A stretch of DNA of 64,000 nt, taken from positions 434,001-498,000 of the forward strand of contig JACPUT010000006.1 of the NCBI GenBank assembly GCA_016192145.1, written 5' to 3'. The notes below the pieces were generated by a model. That model worked only from the letters and a program-made list of their open reading frames with translations. It was not told where the DNA came from and searched no databases. Made by a program: the position numbers and the translations under genes. Positions 1 to 7,995 of the stretch are shown here, in pieces; position 1 is the stretch's first letter; each line of letters opens with the position of its first letter. The stretch comes from Acidobacteriota bacterium. GTDB taxonomy: Bacteria; Acidobacteriota; Holophagae; Holophagales; Holophagaceae.

Positions 1-2
1 GC

Positions 3-233
3 GCGGGCTACTGCTCCTCCTACGCCGTGCTGGCGAACCTCACCGTGAAGGCGTGGGGCTACAACGGCAATGGCCGCCTGGGGGATGGCACCGCCACGGA
101 CCACGCGACCCCCACCCTCGTGCCCGGGCTCTTCCTGGGCCCCCTCCCCACGGGGGTGACGCCTCCGGCACCGGTGACCCCGGGCCTCGTCAAGGCGAGC
201 CGCCTCAGCCCAGCAGCCGCCGCCAACCCCTGA
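3..233 (+). CDS. C-terminal end of an RCC1-repeat protein (5' end outside window)
   Basis: Only the last 76 codons are visible, open from the first base of the window. The peptide has one recognisable RCC1-type blade, with AWGYNGNGRLGDGT followed by TPTLVPGL, the usual pattern of regulator-of-chromosome-condensation beta-propeller repeats. A Pro/Ala-rich tail follows and ends at TGA. Bacterial RCC1-repeat proteins are often secreted or surface-exposed, but no signal peptide can be assessed here. It is convergent with the anti-sigma gene and the 3' ends overlap by about 29 bp. The family call is fairly secure; the function is unknown. Confidence 0.7.
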   Translation, partial: AGYCSSYAVLANLTVKAWGYNGNGRLGDGTATDHATPTLVPGLFLGPLPTGVTPPAPVTPGLVKASRLSPAAAANP

Positions 234-972
234 ACCGGGGCGGGCCTTCGCTCCACACCAGCACGAGGCAGTCGCCGGGCCCAGCCCCCACGGGGGCGTG
301 GGCCTGGCCCGGCGCGTAGGCGCGGAGGTCGCCGGAGGCCACCAGATCGGGGCCGTCGAAGGTGCGCCCCTCCAGCACCAGGGCCACCTCGGCACCCCCG
401 TGGCGGTGCTCCGGGAAGCGCCTGCCCTCGGGCAGCACCAGCAGGCTCAGGGCCCGGTTCCCGATGCGCAGCACCTCGGCCACCCGGCTGCCGCTCAGCC
501 CGAGGCTGTGCCAGGCCCAGCGGGCTTCGGGATCCAGGCGGGCCCGGAGGGCGGCTCCCAGCGCATCGCCGGCTACGGGTTGGAAGGGGGTGGCGCTGCC
601 CCGGGCGGCGCGGCAGCTTTCGCAGCGGCCCAGGTGGGCCCCCAGGAGCAGGGCGAGGCTGGGATCCTGGGCGGCCTGGCTCCAGAGCGCCTCGGCGGGA
701 TGGAAGGTGGGCTGGAGGCCTTCCTTGGCCTGGATGCGCCCAAGGGCCCCCTGAAGCAGATCCTCCAGGCCCTCCGGAGCCACGGGTTCCCGCAGCGTGA
801 GCCCCGAGAGCGCCTTGGGCAGGGCCCGCAAGCTGGCCAGGAAGGCCCGGCAGGGGGGGCACATGGCCAGGTGCGCCTTCATCCGGAACCTCAAGCCCGG
901 GCGCAGGGCGCCCTCCTCGAACTCGGTGAGGAGCCCGATGGCGTCTCGGCAGGTGAGGAACAGGGCGGTCAT
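205..972 (-). CDS. ChrR-like anti-sigma factor with two zinc motifs and a cupin domain
   Basis: This 255-residue protein probably binds and inhibits the ECF sigma factor encoded just upstream. It has two zinc-binding anti-sigma motifs of the form H-x3-C-x2-C, at H34/C38/C41 and H113/C117/C120. A C-terminal cupin (about residues 165-250) follows, with candidate metal ligands H189, H191 and E195 and a later GQAHAP histidine. ChrR of photosynthetic bacteria pairs one zinc domain with a cupin and senses singlet oxygen or organic hydroperoxides; the doubled zinc motif is unusual. The ATG overlaps the sigma stop codon as ATGA, so the two are translationally coupled. The signal sensed is not evident. 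Confidence 0.85.
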   Translation of the reverse strand: MTALFLTCRDAIGLLTEFEEGALRPGLRFRMKAHLAMCPPCRAFLASLRALPKALSGLTLREPVAPEGLEDLLQGALGRIQAKEGLQPTFHPAEALWSQAAQDPSLALLLGAHLGRCESCRAARGSATPFQPVAGDALGAALRARLDPEARWAWHSLGLSGSRVAEVLRIGNRALSLLVLPEGRRFPEHRHGGAEVALVLEGRTFDGPDLVASGDLRAYAPGQAHAPVGAGPGDCLVLVWSEGPPRFRGWRRLLG

Positions 973-1571
973 GGTCGATTTCCGGGGGCGAGGTCCTGCA
1001 GGAAGGTCCTCATGGCGAGGCGGGCGCGGTGGAGGCGCTGGCGGACGAGATCCCGGGTGATCCCCAGTTTCGCCGCGATCTCGTCCGTGTCCCACCCTTC
1101 GAGGTCCTTTAGGACGAAGGCCGCGCGCTGGTCGTCGGTGAGGCGATCCAGGGCGGCCCGGACCCTCCCCCGGATCTGGGCCGCCTCCACCCGGTCGAGG
1201 GCTTCGGGGGCTTCGCTCCAGGCGAGGACCTTGTCCTGATCCATGTGATGCCCGCCGTCGTCGAACTGTGGCTGGAAATCTTCCACGGCGTCCTCGCGGC
1301 GACGGATGCGCTTGCGCCGGGCCATCAATGCCTGGTTCACGCAAACCCGGTAGGCCCAGGTGCTGAACTGGCTCTGGCCCTGGAAGGCGGGCAGTTCCCG
1401 GTGCAGCGCCACGAGGGCGTCCTGCAGCGCGTCCTGGCTCTCGGCCTCGTTGCCGAGGATGCGGTCGATGGCCCGGAAAAACATGGGCAGATGGGGCCGC
1501 ACGAGCTCCCCGAAGGCCTCCGGATCCCCGGTGCGGGCCCTGACGAGCGGTGCCTCGGGGGCGAGGGTCAT
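969..1571 (-). CDS. ECF-family RNA polymerase sigma factor
   Basis: A 200-residue sigma-70 family protein of the extracytoplasmic function group. Region 2 lies at about residues 20-90, including the FSTWAYRVCVNQA segment. Region 4 lies at about 135-190, with the helix-turn-helix around DTDEIAAKLGITRDLVRQR. Regions 1 and 3 are absent, as expected for ECF sigmas. An acidic linker containing DDGGHH joins the domains. The gene sits between a histidine kinase and a ChrR-like anti-sigma factor, with ATGA overlaps on both sides, so the three are one operon. It probably directs RNA polymerase to stress-response promoters under control of the downstream anti-sigma. Confidence 0.93.
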   Translation of the reverse strand: MTLAPEAPLVRARTGDPEAFGELVRPHLPMFFRAIDRILGNEAESQDALQDALVALHRELPAFQGQSQFSTWAYRVCVNQALMARRKRIRRREDAVEDFQPQFDDGGHHMDQDKVLAWSEAPEALDRVEAAQIRGRVRAALDRLTDDQRAAFVLKDLEGWDTDEIAAKLGITRDLVRQRLHRARLAMRTFLQDLAPGNRP

Positions 1572-2842
1572 CGGGGGAGGCCCTCCAGGGAGGGGGCCGG
1601 GGCCTCGCCGGGCTGGGGGGCCGGGATGCGGGGCAGGCGCAAGGTGAAGGTGGAGCCCAGGCCCGGGCCCCGGGAGGCGACCCGGATCTCGCCGGAGTGG
1701 CGCTCCACGATCTCCCGGGTGAGGAAGAGGCCGATGCCCGTGCCCGGCACCTGGCGCGTCATCTCATCGCCCACCCGATAGAAGCGCTGGAAGAGGCGGG
1801 GCAGCTCCTTGGCGGGGATGCCGACGCCCTGATCCTGGACGACGATGATCACCTCTTCCGCGGAGCTCCCCAGGGTGACGGTGGTGGTGCGGGGCGGGTG
1901 GGCGTACTTGAAGGCGTTGGTGAGCAGGTTCTCCACCACGGTGGCGAGCTGCTTGGCATCGGCCATCACCCAGAGGCCCTGGCCCAGGTTCAACTGCATC
2001 CCGAGCGAGCCAGGCCCCAGGCGCTGGTCCATGCCCTCGCAGACGGCGCGCAGCCAGGGCGCCACGTCGAGGGGGAACGCGTTCATCTCCAGGCTGCCGG
2101 CATCGGCCCGGGCCACCTCGAGGAGGTTGGACACGAGCTCGGCCAGGCGGGCGAGATCCTGATCCATGCGGGTGTGGATCTTCACCTTCTGCTCGTCGCT
2201 GAGGGCCCGCTGGAAGAGGGTCTCCATCCACACCCGCAGGGAGGCGATGGGTGTCTTGAGCTCGTGGGTGACGGCGGCGATGAAGTTGCGCTGCCGCAGC
2301 TTCAGGTCCATTTCCTGGGCCAGCTTCCGGTAGATGAGCACGAATCCGAAGAGGACGGCGGCGGCCATGAAGGCGCCTTCGAGGCCCGCCTTCCAGAGGG
2401 TCGACAGGCGGCTCGCCTCCAGCTCCTGGATGGGCTCGGGCCGGAGGGTGAGGAAGGCGGCCTCGTCCACCATCTGGGGATCATCCAGGGCCCGGGGGGA
2501 CTCCACCACCGCCACGTGGGGGAAAGCCGTCTCGATGGCCTTGCGGCGCTCCGGCAGGGTGGGCAGGAGCTTGGGGAGCTGGCCCACGATCTCGCCGCGG
2601 CGGAGCACCGTCTCGGGGGCGGCGTAGTAGGGCAGCACCGTGCGGCTGTCCATCTGCCAGGCCTCGGCGCGGCCGGCCTTCAGCACCTCGATGCGGGCCG
2701 CCAGGAGATCGGCGCTCTGGCGCACCTGCAGGCGGATCCACCAGGACAGTTGGACCATCACCAGGAGGGCGACCCCCAGGAAGATCCACTGTTGGACCGA
2801 GGCGCTCTTCAGGCGGGACCGCATTCGGGAATTATCCGGCAT
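1568..2842 (-). CDS. Membrane-bound sensor histidine kinase
   Basis: About 424 residues. A first membrane helix (WIFLGVALLVMVQLSWWI) is followed by a periplasmic region of about 130 residues and a second helix (AAAVLFGFVLIY). The cytoplasmic HisKA domain has the H-box THELKTP, and the ATPase domain has N-box NLLTNAFKY, G1 DQGVGIP and G2 GTGIGLF. All catalytic motifs are intact. No response regulator is adjacent; instead the stop codon overlaps the start of an ECF sigma gene (ATGA). Two in-frame ATGs (2842, 2824) are possible; 2842 has a better purine-rich upstream sequence (GGGCGGA). A TTG at 2887 was considered less likely. Confidence 0.88.
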   Translation of the reverse strand: MPDNSRMRSRLKSASVQQWIFLGVALLVMVQLSWWIRLQVRQSADLLAARIEVLKAGRAEAWQMDSRTVLPYYAAPETVLRRGEIVGQLPKLLPTLPERRKAIETAFPHVAVVESPRALDDPQMVDEAAFLTLRPEPIQELEASRLSTLWKAGLEGAFMAAAVLFGFVLIYRKLAQEMDLKLRQRNFIAAVTHELKTPIASLRVWMETLFQRALSDEQKVKIHTRMDQDLARLAELVSNLLEVARADAGSLEMNAFPLDVAPWLRAVCEGMDQRLGPGSLGMQLNLGQGLWVMADAKQLATVVENLLTNAFKYAHPPRTTTVTLGSSAEEVIIVVQDQGVGIPAKELPRLFQRFYRVGDEMTRQVPGTGIGLFLTREIVERHSGEIRVASRGPGLGSTFTLRLPRIPAPQPGEAPAPSLEGLPR

Positions 2843-2948
2843 TCCGCCCAATGCCCAAGCCTTTCCTGGGGGGCCGGGCCGGGGCAACCCCTTCGGGATT
2901 CAATGGGAACCCTTGGCATTCGAGCCCTCCTTGGACACACTCCTAGTC

Positions 2949-4454
2949 ATGTCGATCCCCTCCGGCCCCGGCTCGCCCTCCCGCCCTGGCGGTGGAGCGC
3001 CCCCGTCGGGCAAGGGCTCAGGCCCCCAGAATCTGCCCGTGCAAGTGCCGGTGACGGTGTCCTCCCCCAGGGGGGCCGCGACCCACCCGCCGCAACCCCA
3101 GGGTCGGCAGCCGGGCCAGGAAATGCTCGCGGAGCTGATGCAGACCCAGCGGCAGCTCACCCAAGCCCTCGTGGAATCGAGGGAGCTGCGCAGCAAGCTC
3201 GGTCGGCGCTCCCACCAGATGAGCGTGCTGCAGCACGTTTCCGAGATCCTCGCCGCCACGGGCAAGGAAGGGCAGGTGGCCAGCGTCGTGCTGGACGTGC
3301 TCGTGCAGGAGTTCCACTGCAAGCGGGGCGGCGTTTGGGTGCTGGAGCACCGCGGCAGCACCTATCAGCCCATGGAATTGGTGGGGATGCCCGCCGGGGC
3401 GTCGGCGAACCTCACCCTTCCGGCCCCCAATCCCTTCCTGGATCATCCCCTCGTGCTCCACCAGCCGCAGTGGCTGGACCCCCTGCACCTGCCCGCGGCC
3501 CTCCGTCCCCTGGCGGCGGGCCAGGATCTCCAGATCTACTACGTGCCCTTCGAGCATCAGCTCCTGCTCCTGGGATTCGCCGTGCTGGCCATGCCCAGCG
3601 GGCACCAGTGGCCCGAGGAGGATCAGGACTCCCTCAGCCTCCTCCAGCGGCAGACGGCCGTGAGCCTCTACAACGCCTGGCTCTTCAAGGACCTCAGCCA
3701 GCAACGCGACGCCCTGCAGCGGCAGGCCCTGGAGCTGGAGCGGGTGAACGCCCAGATCAAGGAGGCCGATCAGCTCAAGAGCGAGTTCCTCGCCCTCACG
3801 AGCCACGAGCTGCGCACGCCCCTCACGGGCATCCTCGGCTTCACGAAGCTCGTCATCGACGGCCTCTACGAGGACGAGGACGAGATGCGCCACATGCTGC
3901 AGGACAGCTACGCCTCGGGCCAGCACCTCCTCTCCCTCCTCAACGACATCCTGGACCTCGCCAAGATCGAGAGCGGGCGCATGGAAGTGAAGGTGGAGCC
4001 CTTCAGCCTCGGGGTGCTCATCGAAGAGGTGAAACCCATCGCCGAGGCTTACCCCCGCAACGAAACGGTCTCCCTTCTCTGGCCCGAACTCGGCGCGGAT
4101 TTCCCCGAGGTCATGGTGGATCCGGGTCGCCTCAAGCAGGTGCTCCTGAACCTCCTCTCCAACGCCCTCAAGTTCACCAAGGACGGCACCGTGTCCACGA
4201 AGGTGGAGCGCGGCGTGGGCGCCGTCACCATCTCGGTGGTCGATACCGGCATCGGGGTGAGCCCCGAGGGCCAGAAGCGGCTCTTCCAGAAGTTCGCCCA
4301 GGCCGAGGGCGGCCACGCGCGGGAGTTCGGCGGCACGGGCCTCGGCCTCGTCATCTGCAAGCACCTCATGGAGCTCATGGGCGGGAGCATCAGCCTCTAC
4401 AGCGAAGGGCAGGGCTTCGGCAGCACGTTGAGCATCGTGGTGAAGATCGCATAG
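2949..4454 (+). CDS. Soluble GAF-domain sensor histidine kinase
   Basis: A 501-residue kinase without membrane segments. A Pro/Gly-rich N-terminus and a coiled coil precede a GAF-like sensory domain (about residues 95-245). A second coiled coil leads into HisKA with H-box SHELRTPL. The ATPase domain has NLLSNALKFT, DTGIGV and GTGLGL motifs. There is no receiver domain and no adjacent response regulator. It is transcribed divergently from the kinase-sigma-anti-sigma operon across about 107 bp. The start was placed at the ATG following GGACACACTCCTAGTC because upstream codons read antisense to the neighbouring kinase. The GAF ligand cannot be predicted. Confidence 0.9.
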   Translation: MSIPSGPGSPSRPGGGAPPSGKGSGPQNLPVQVPVTVSSPRGAATHPPQPQGRQPGQEMLAELMQTQRQLTQALVESRELRSKLGRRSHQMSVLQHVSEILAATGKEGQVASVVLDVLVQEFHCKRGGVWVLEHRGSTYQPMELVGMPAGASANLTLPAPNPFLDHPLVLHQPQWLDPLHLPAALRPLAAGQDLQIYYVPFEHQLLLLGFAVLAMPSGHQWPEEDQDSLSLLQRQTAVSLYNAWLFKDLSQQRDALQRQALELERVNAQIKEADQLKSEFLALTSHELRTPLTGILGFTKLVIDGLYEDEDEMRHMLQDSYASGQHLLSLLNDILDLAKIESGRMEVKVEPFSLGVLIEEVKPIAEAYPRNETVSLLWPELGADFPEVMVDPGRLKQVLLNLLSNALKFTKDGTVSTKVERGVGAVTISVVDTGIGVSPEGQKRLFQKFAQAEGGHAREFGGTGLGLVICKHLMELMGGSISLYSEGQGFGSTLSIVVKIA

Positions 4455-4481
4455 CTTCTCTGCGGTTTGCAGGCGAAAATA

Positions 4482-4797
4482 AGGAACGCAGAGGGCCCTT
4501 CGGGCCTACGCGGAGGGTCGCTGCGCGACCACGCGGAGGACGCAGAGGGAGCGCGACCCACCGTTTGAGCCGTGCCCATGGCTTCGCCCATGCCATGGGC
4601 ACGGCCTGCGGCCGGACCCCGGCGCTGCGCGCCCCTGGGCCGCTCGCGGCCCAGGATCCAGGTCGGGACCCATGCGGCCCCTCGAAGGGCCGCCGGGGTC
4701 CCGACCTGGATGGGGTCCGATCGCATGAATGGGTCGGCGGGCCTCCGCGTCCTCTGCGTTGGCCCGAAGGGCCCTCTGTGTGCTCTGTGTCCCTTCT
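4482..4797. repeat. Word-hairpin array, ACGCAGAGG type, with nested palindromes
   Basis: The interval between the kinase and the aminotransferase has no gene. The left arm (4482-4553) carries words such as ACGCAGAGG and ACGCGGAGG. The right arm (4740-4797) carries their reverse complements (CCTCCGCGT, CCTCTGCGT, CTCTGTGT). Short palindromes interrupt the words, for example GGGCCCTTCGGGCC on the left and GGCCCGAAGGGCC on the right. The centre holds further inverted repeats, including ATCCAGGTCGGGACCC paired with GGGTCCCGACCTGGAT and a GTGCCCATGG...CCATGGGCAC stem. The same words recur at 36916-37030. It is not a tandem array with spacers, so it is not CRISPR. Confidence 0.85.
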
Positions 4798-4872
4798 TTT
4801 CAATCCGTCATCCGAAAAATCAGGCCCAATTCCCGCCTGATAAACTGGCCCCTTCGCCTTACCGGAGTGCCC

Positions 4873-6072
4873 ATGCGCGAGACCTTCCTGCCCTTCACCC
4901 GCCCCATGGTCGGCGAAGAGGAGATTGCCGAGATCATCGACTCCATCCACTCCGGCTGGATCACCACGGGCCCCAAGTCCGCCAAGTTCGAGGAAGCCCT
5001 CTGCGCCTACAACGACGTGAAGCACTGCATGGCCATGAACAGCGCCACCACGGCCCAGGAGATCACGATGCAGGTGATGGGCCTGCAGCCCGGCGACGAG
5101 GTCATCACCACGGGCCTCACCTGGGTGAGCACGCTCTCCACCGTGATCCTCCAGGGCGGCGTGCCCGTGCTCGTGGACATCGATCCCAAGACCCTCAACC
5201 TGGATCCCGCCAAGTTGGAAGCCGCCATCACCCCCCGCACCAAGGGCATCATCCCCGTGCACCTCACGGGCCTGCCCGTGGACATGGACGCCGTGTGGGC
5301 CGTGGCCAAGAAGCATGGCCTCTGGGTCATCGAGGACGCGGCCCAGGCCATGGGCGCCCACTACAAGGGGAAGAAGATCGGCAGCGACCCCCGCTCCGTC
5401 ATGAGCGTCTACAGCTTCCACCCGAATAAAAACATGACCACCGGCGAGGGCGGTGCCATCGCCTTCCACTCGGATGAATACGCGGCCCGCATCCAGCGCC
5501 TGCGCTTCCACGGCATCGAGCGGGATGCTTGGAAGCGCCAGTCCAAGGAGGGCAGCGTCCACATCGACGTCATGGAGCCCGCCCGCAAGGCCAACTTCAT
5601 GGACCTCCAGGCGGCCATGGGCCTCCACCAGATCAAGAAGCTGGACGGCTTCAACGCCCGTCGCGGCGAGCTCTTCCGCCGCTACCTCGAGCTCATGAAG
5701 GACATGGACGAAGTGATGCTGCCCTGGGAGGGCAACGCCGACCTCGGCCACTGCTTCCACCTCTTCGTGCTGCGTGTGCACCCCGAAAAGGCGGGCCTCG
5801 ATCGCGACGCCTTCGTCACCGAGCTCAAGGTCCGCAACATCGGCACGGGCATCCACTACAAGCCCAGCCACCAGCACACCTTCTACCGCGATTACTACGC
5901 GACCCACACCCAAGGGCTGCCCAAGGAGGGCCTTCCCCACACCGACTGGAGCGGGGACCGCCTCTGCTCCATCCCCCTCTGGCCCGGCCTGTCGGAAGAG
6001 GATCAGGATCAGGTGGTGGCCGAGATCAAGGACGTGATCGCGAAGGCCAAGGTGAAGGTCGCGGTGCCGTGA
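4873..6072 (+). CDS. DegT/DnrJ/EryC1/StrS-family PLP-dependent sugar aminotransferase
   Basis: A 399-residue protein of normal length for nucleotide-sugar aminotransferases, which transfer an amino group to a keto-sugar nucleotide in surface polysaccharide or lipid A sugar synthesis. The PLP-binding lysine is K186 in FHPNKNMTTGEGG, and the cofactor-contacting Asp is in the VIEDAAQAMGA segment. GSGWITTGPKSAKFEE-like N-terminal residues (SGWITTGPKSAKFEE) are typical of the family. It begins at ATG 4873 after a CCGGAG ribosome-binding sequence. No glycan genes adjoin, so the substrate is open; it resembles ArnB-like enzymes in general layout. The stop codon overlaps a downstream GTG that opens a gene relic. 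Confidence 0.92.
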   Translation: MRETFLPFTRPMVGEEEIAEIIDSIHSGWITTGPKSAKFEEALCAYNDVKHCMAMNSATTAQEITMQVMGLQPGDEVITTGLTWVSTLSTVILQGGVPVLVDIDPKTLNLDPAKLEAAITPRTKGIIPVHLTGLPVDMDAVWAVAKKHGLWVIEDAAQAMGAHYKGKKIGSDPRSVMSVYSFHPNKNMTTGEGGAIAFHSDEYAARIQRLRFHGIERDAWKRQSKEGSVHIDVMEPARKANFMDLQAAMGLHQIKKLDGFNARRGELFRRYLELMKDMDEVMLPWEGNADLGHCFHLFVLRVHPEKAGLDRDAFVTELKVRNIGTGIHYKPSHQHTFYRDYYATHTQGLPKEGLPHTDWSGDRLCSIPLWPGLSEEDQDQVVAEIKDVIAKAKVKVAVP

Positions 6073-6425
6073 CCCGGCCTGGGGGGAACCGCTTGCGCGC
6101 GGGCCTCCTGGCAGCGGTCCTCGGGCTCCTCCTGGGGCAAGTTCTTCAATCGACCCAGGCTCCGCTGGCCCAAACCGAACCCGCCCTGTTCCGCCGGGGA
6201 GCTTCCTGGGATCGGGTCCTCACCGGGGGGGAGGTCCAGGCCTTTCGCCTCCGGGGGAAGGCGGGCGACTTCCTCAAAGTTGTGGCTTACCAGCGGGGCG
6301 TGGATCTCGTGCTCCGGGCCCTGCATCCCACCTCCGACACGGAATTCTTTTCGGGGCCCCGGCCCGCCCTGGAGTACCCCGTGAAGCAGATCTACCGGTT
6401 CCAGCGAGCCCCTGGTACCCCTTGA
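6069..6425 (+). pseudogene. Truncated secreted-protein relic (N-terminus of a CHAT/TPR-type protein?)
   Basis: A GTG overlapping the aminotransferase stop opens 118 codons. The product has a basic N-terminus, a hydrophobic signal-like segment (AGLLAAVLGLLLGQ) and then a stretch, GDFLKVVAYQRGVDLVLRAL, resembling the N-terminal beta domain of many secreted CHAT-domain proteins. The reading frame ends abruptly, where full-length relatives continue for hundreds of residues. The next bases encode a fragment of an unrelated hydrolase, so this looks like a deletion junction. The CHAT assignment rests on pattern similarity only; a short genuine secreted protein is the alternative. Confidence 0.5.
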
Positions 6426-6436
6426 ATGGGCCGATC

Positions 6437-6640
6437 GATTCCGCGGAGGCCCTGCGCAGGGTGAAGTGTCCCGTGGCGTGGTTCCTGGCGGATCGGGATT
6501 GGAACGTGCCCTCCGCCCGCAGCGCCACGCGAATCCGGCAGGCGCTCCGGGAGGGCGGCAACGCCACCTCCCTCGTGCGCACTTTCTCCCCCGCGAGCCA
6601 CATGATGATGGAGGCCCGCACGGGCCTCGACTCGCCCGCT
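6437..6640 (+). pseudogene. Fragment of an alpha/beta-hydrolase C-terminus
   Basis: One frame encodes ALRRVKCPVAWFLADRDWNV and then ASHMMMEARTG. These match the end of alpha/beta hydrolases, where the catalytic Asp follows strand 7 (DRDWNVP) and the catalytic His lies in a later S/NH motif (ASHMM). No catalytic serine region, lid or N-terminal core is present, and the downstream residues drift out of frame. The fragment has no start of its own beyond a TTG. It abuts another truncated gene, which suggests that one deletion removed the middle of two neighbouring genes. Confidence 0.55.
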
Positions 6641-6680
6641 GGGTCGCGGGTTCCACGGGTTTGCGGGGGCCCTGGAGGGC

Positions 6681-7958
6681 CTACTTCCCGATCACGCCCA
6701 TGAGGCCGGAGCGGCCGACGCCCGCGAGCCAGATGGCGGCGGTGTGCTCGCCGACCACGTCGATGCAGAGGCTGTGGTGGGCGTACTTGCTGGGCGCGCC
6801 GAGGGGCACGGCGGAGGGGCCCCACTTGCCGTGGGCGAAGGTGCGCAGGAAGATGCCCTCCGCCCCGGCGGTGGCGCCCGGCACGGGCTGGGCCCAGATC
6901 AGGGCCCCGCGGGCCTCGGGGGAGAGCGCGAAGGCATGGGCGCGCCCGGAGCCCATATCGCCTTCGAGGGACTCGGGGCGGGGGGCCCACTTGCCGGATT
7001 GGAAGGACCGGGTGAAGAGGCGGGTCGTCCCCGCGACCTCGGACTGGCGCCACACGGCGAGGGCGGCGCCGCCCTTGGCCATGGCCACCTTGGGCTGGCT
7101 CACGTCCAGGGCGGAGGCGAGGCGGGTGGGCCCGTGCCACGTGTGGTTGGCCGCGCTGAACACGCAGGCGTCCAGGGCCACGCGGCCCCCATCCCCGGTG
7201 AGGTAGAGGAGGGCCGCGTTGCCCAGCTCATCCGAGGCGAGGTCCAGGCTGCGGGCCAGGGCATGGGCGATGCCGACGGGGCGGTCGCTCCAGATGCGCT
7301 CCTTGGCGAAGTAGTGGGAGGCCACGAGGCCTTCGTAGCCGCCGCCTTCGTGGTTCCACACGGCCAGGGCGGAGCCCTTGGGGCCGGGAACGAGGCCCAG
7401 GGGGGTGGGTTGGGCCAGGGGGCCGTCCAGGCGAATCGGAGCCGCGTCCCAGGCCTGGGTGCGGATGTCGTAGGAGAGGGCCTCCACGAAGAGCCCCTGG
7501 CCCGTGCGGCGCACCCAGATCAGGAGGCCATCGCCCCGCCGATCCACCACGGCCTGCAGGGAGAGGATCTCCTCGGGCACCGTGAGCGCCGTGAGGGTTT
7601 CCCCCTCGAGCCCCGGGCGGAGGAAGCGGGCGCAGATGCGGGAGGATCCGGCTTCGCGCACCGTCCAGACCGCCAGGAGGACTTCCTCGGAGCGCGCCAG
7701 GAGGGGGGCTCCCACCTGGGCGCCGGGGTATTCGTGGAGGGTGAGGGGTTCCTCGGGCTCGCCCTTGCCGGAATACCGGAGGCCCATGATGGACGTCTCG
7801 GTGCGCCAGAGGATCGTGGCGGACCCTCGCGCATCCAGGGACATCGCGGGGGCCTGGAAGGGGCCTTGGGCGAGCAGGCGGGGCGCCCGCCAAGCCGATC
7901 CTGGCTCAGGGGCCTGGGCCTTCTTGCCGGCCAACTTCTTGAGGGCGTCAAACACCAT
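6681..7958 (-). CDS. Hypothetical repeat protein, probable beta-propeller
   Basis: A 425-residue protein of unknown function. It has at least six loosely repeated units ending in strands such as GLLIWVRR, SALAVWNHE, AALAVWRQSE and GALIWAQP. This periodicity of about 50 residues, with an Ala-x-W or Ile-W strand in each unit, is typical of beta-propellers. There is no signal peptide; the N-terminus MVFDALKKLAGKK is short and basic. It starts at ATG 7958 and is downstream, on the same strand, of the LytTR regulator with a 37-bp gap, so it could be co-transcribed. I do not recognise a named family. Confidence 0.8.
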   Translation of the reverse strand: MVFDALKKLAGKKAQAPEPGSAWRAPRLLAQGPFQAPAMSLDARGSATILWRTETSIMGLRYSGKGEPEEPLTLHEYPGAQVGAPLLARSEEVLLAVWTVREAGSSRICARFLRPGLEGETLTALTVPEEILSLQAVVDRRGDGLLIWVRRTGQGLFVEALSYDIRTQAWDAAPIRLDGPLAQPTPLGLVPGPKGSALAVWNHEGGGYEGLVASHYFAKERIWSDRPVGIAHALARSLDLASDELGNAALLYLTGDGGRVALDACVFSAANHTWHGPTRLASALDVSQPKVAMAKGGAALAVWRQSEVAGTTRLFTRSFQSGKWAPRPESLEGDMGSGRAHAFALSPEARGALIWAQPVPGATAGAEGIFLRTFAHGKWGPSAVPLGAPSKYAHHSLCIDVVGEHTAAIWLAGVGRSGLMGVIGK

Positions 7959-7995
7959 GACTGCACGCTGACTGGGGCGGTTCGCCCCGAAAAAA

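Noticed and set aside
2843-2887. Longer kinase N-terminus from TTG 2887
   Set aside because: The extra residues are Pro/Gly-rich and unlike a kinase leader; internal ATGs directly before the first membrane helix are better.
1550-4840. 1096-codon open frame on the plus strand across the first kinase region
   Set aside because: It runs antisense to the membrane kinase and then out of frame through the GAF kinase; composition is Gly/Ala/Arg-rich with no motifs. High GC leaves long shadow frames open.
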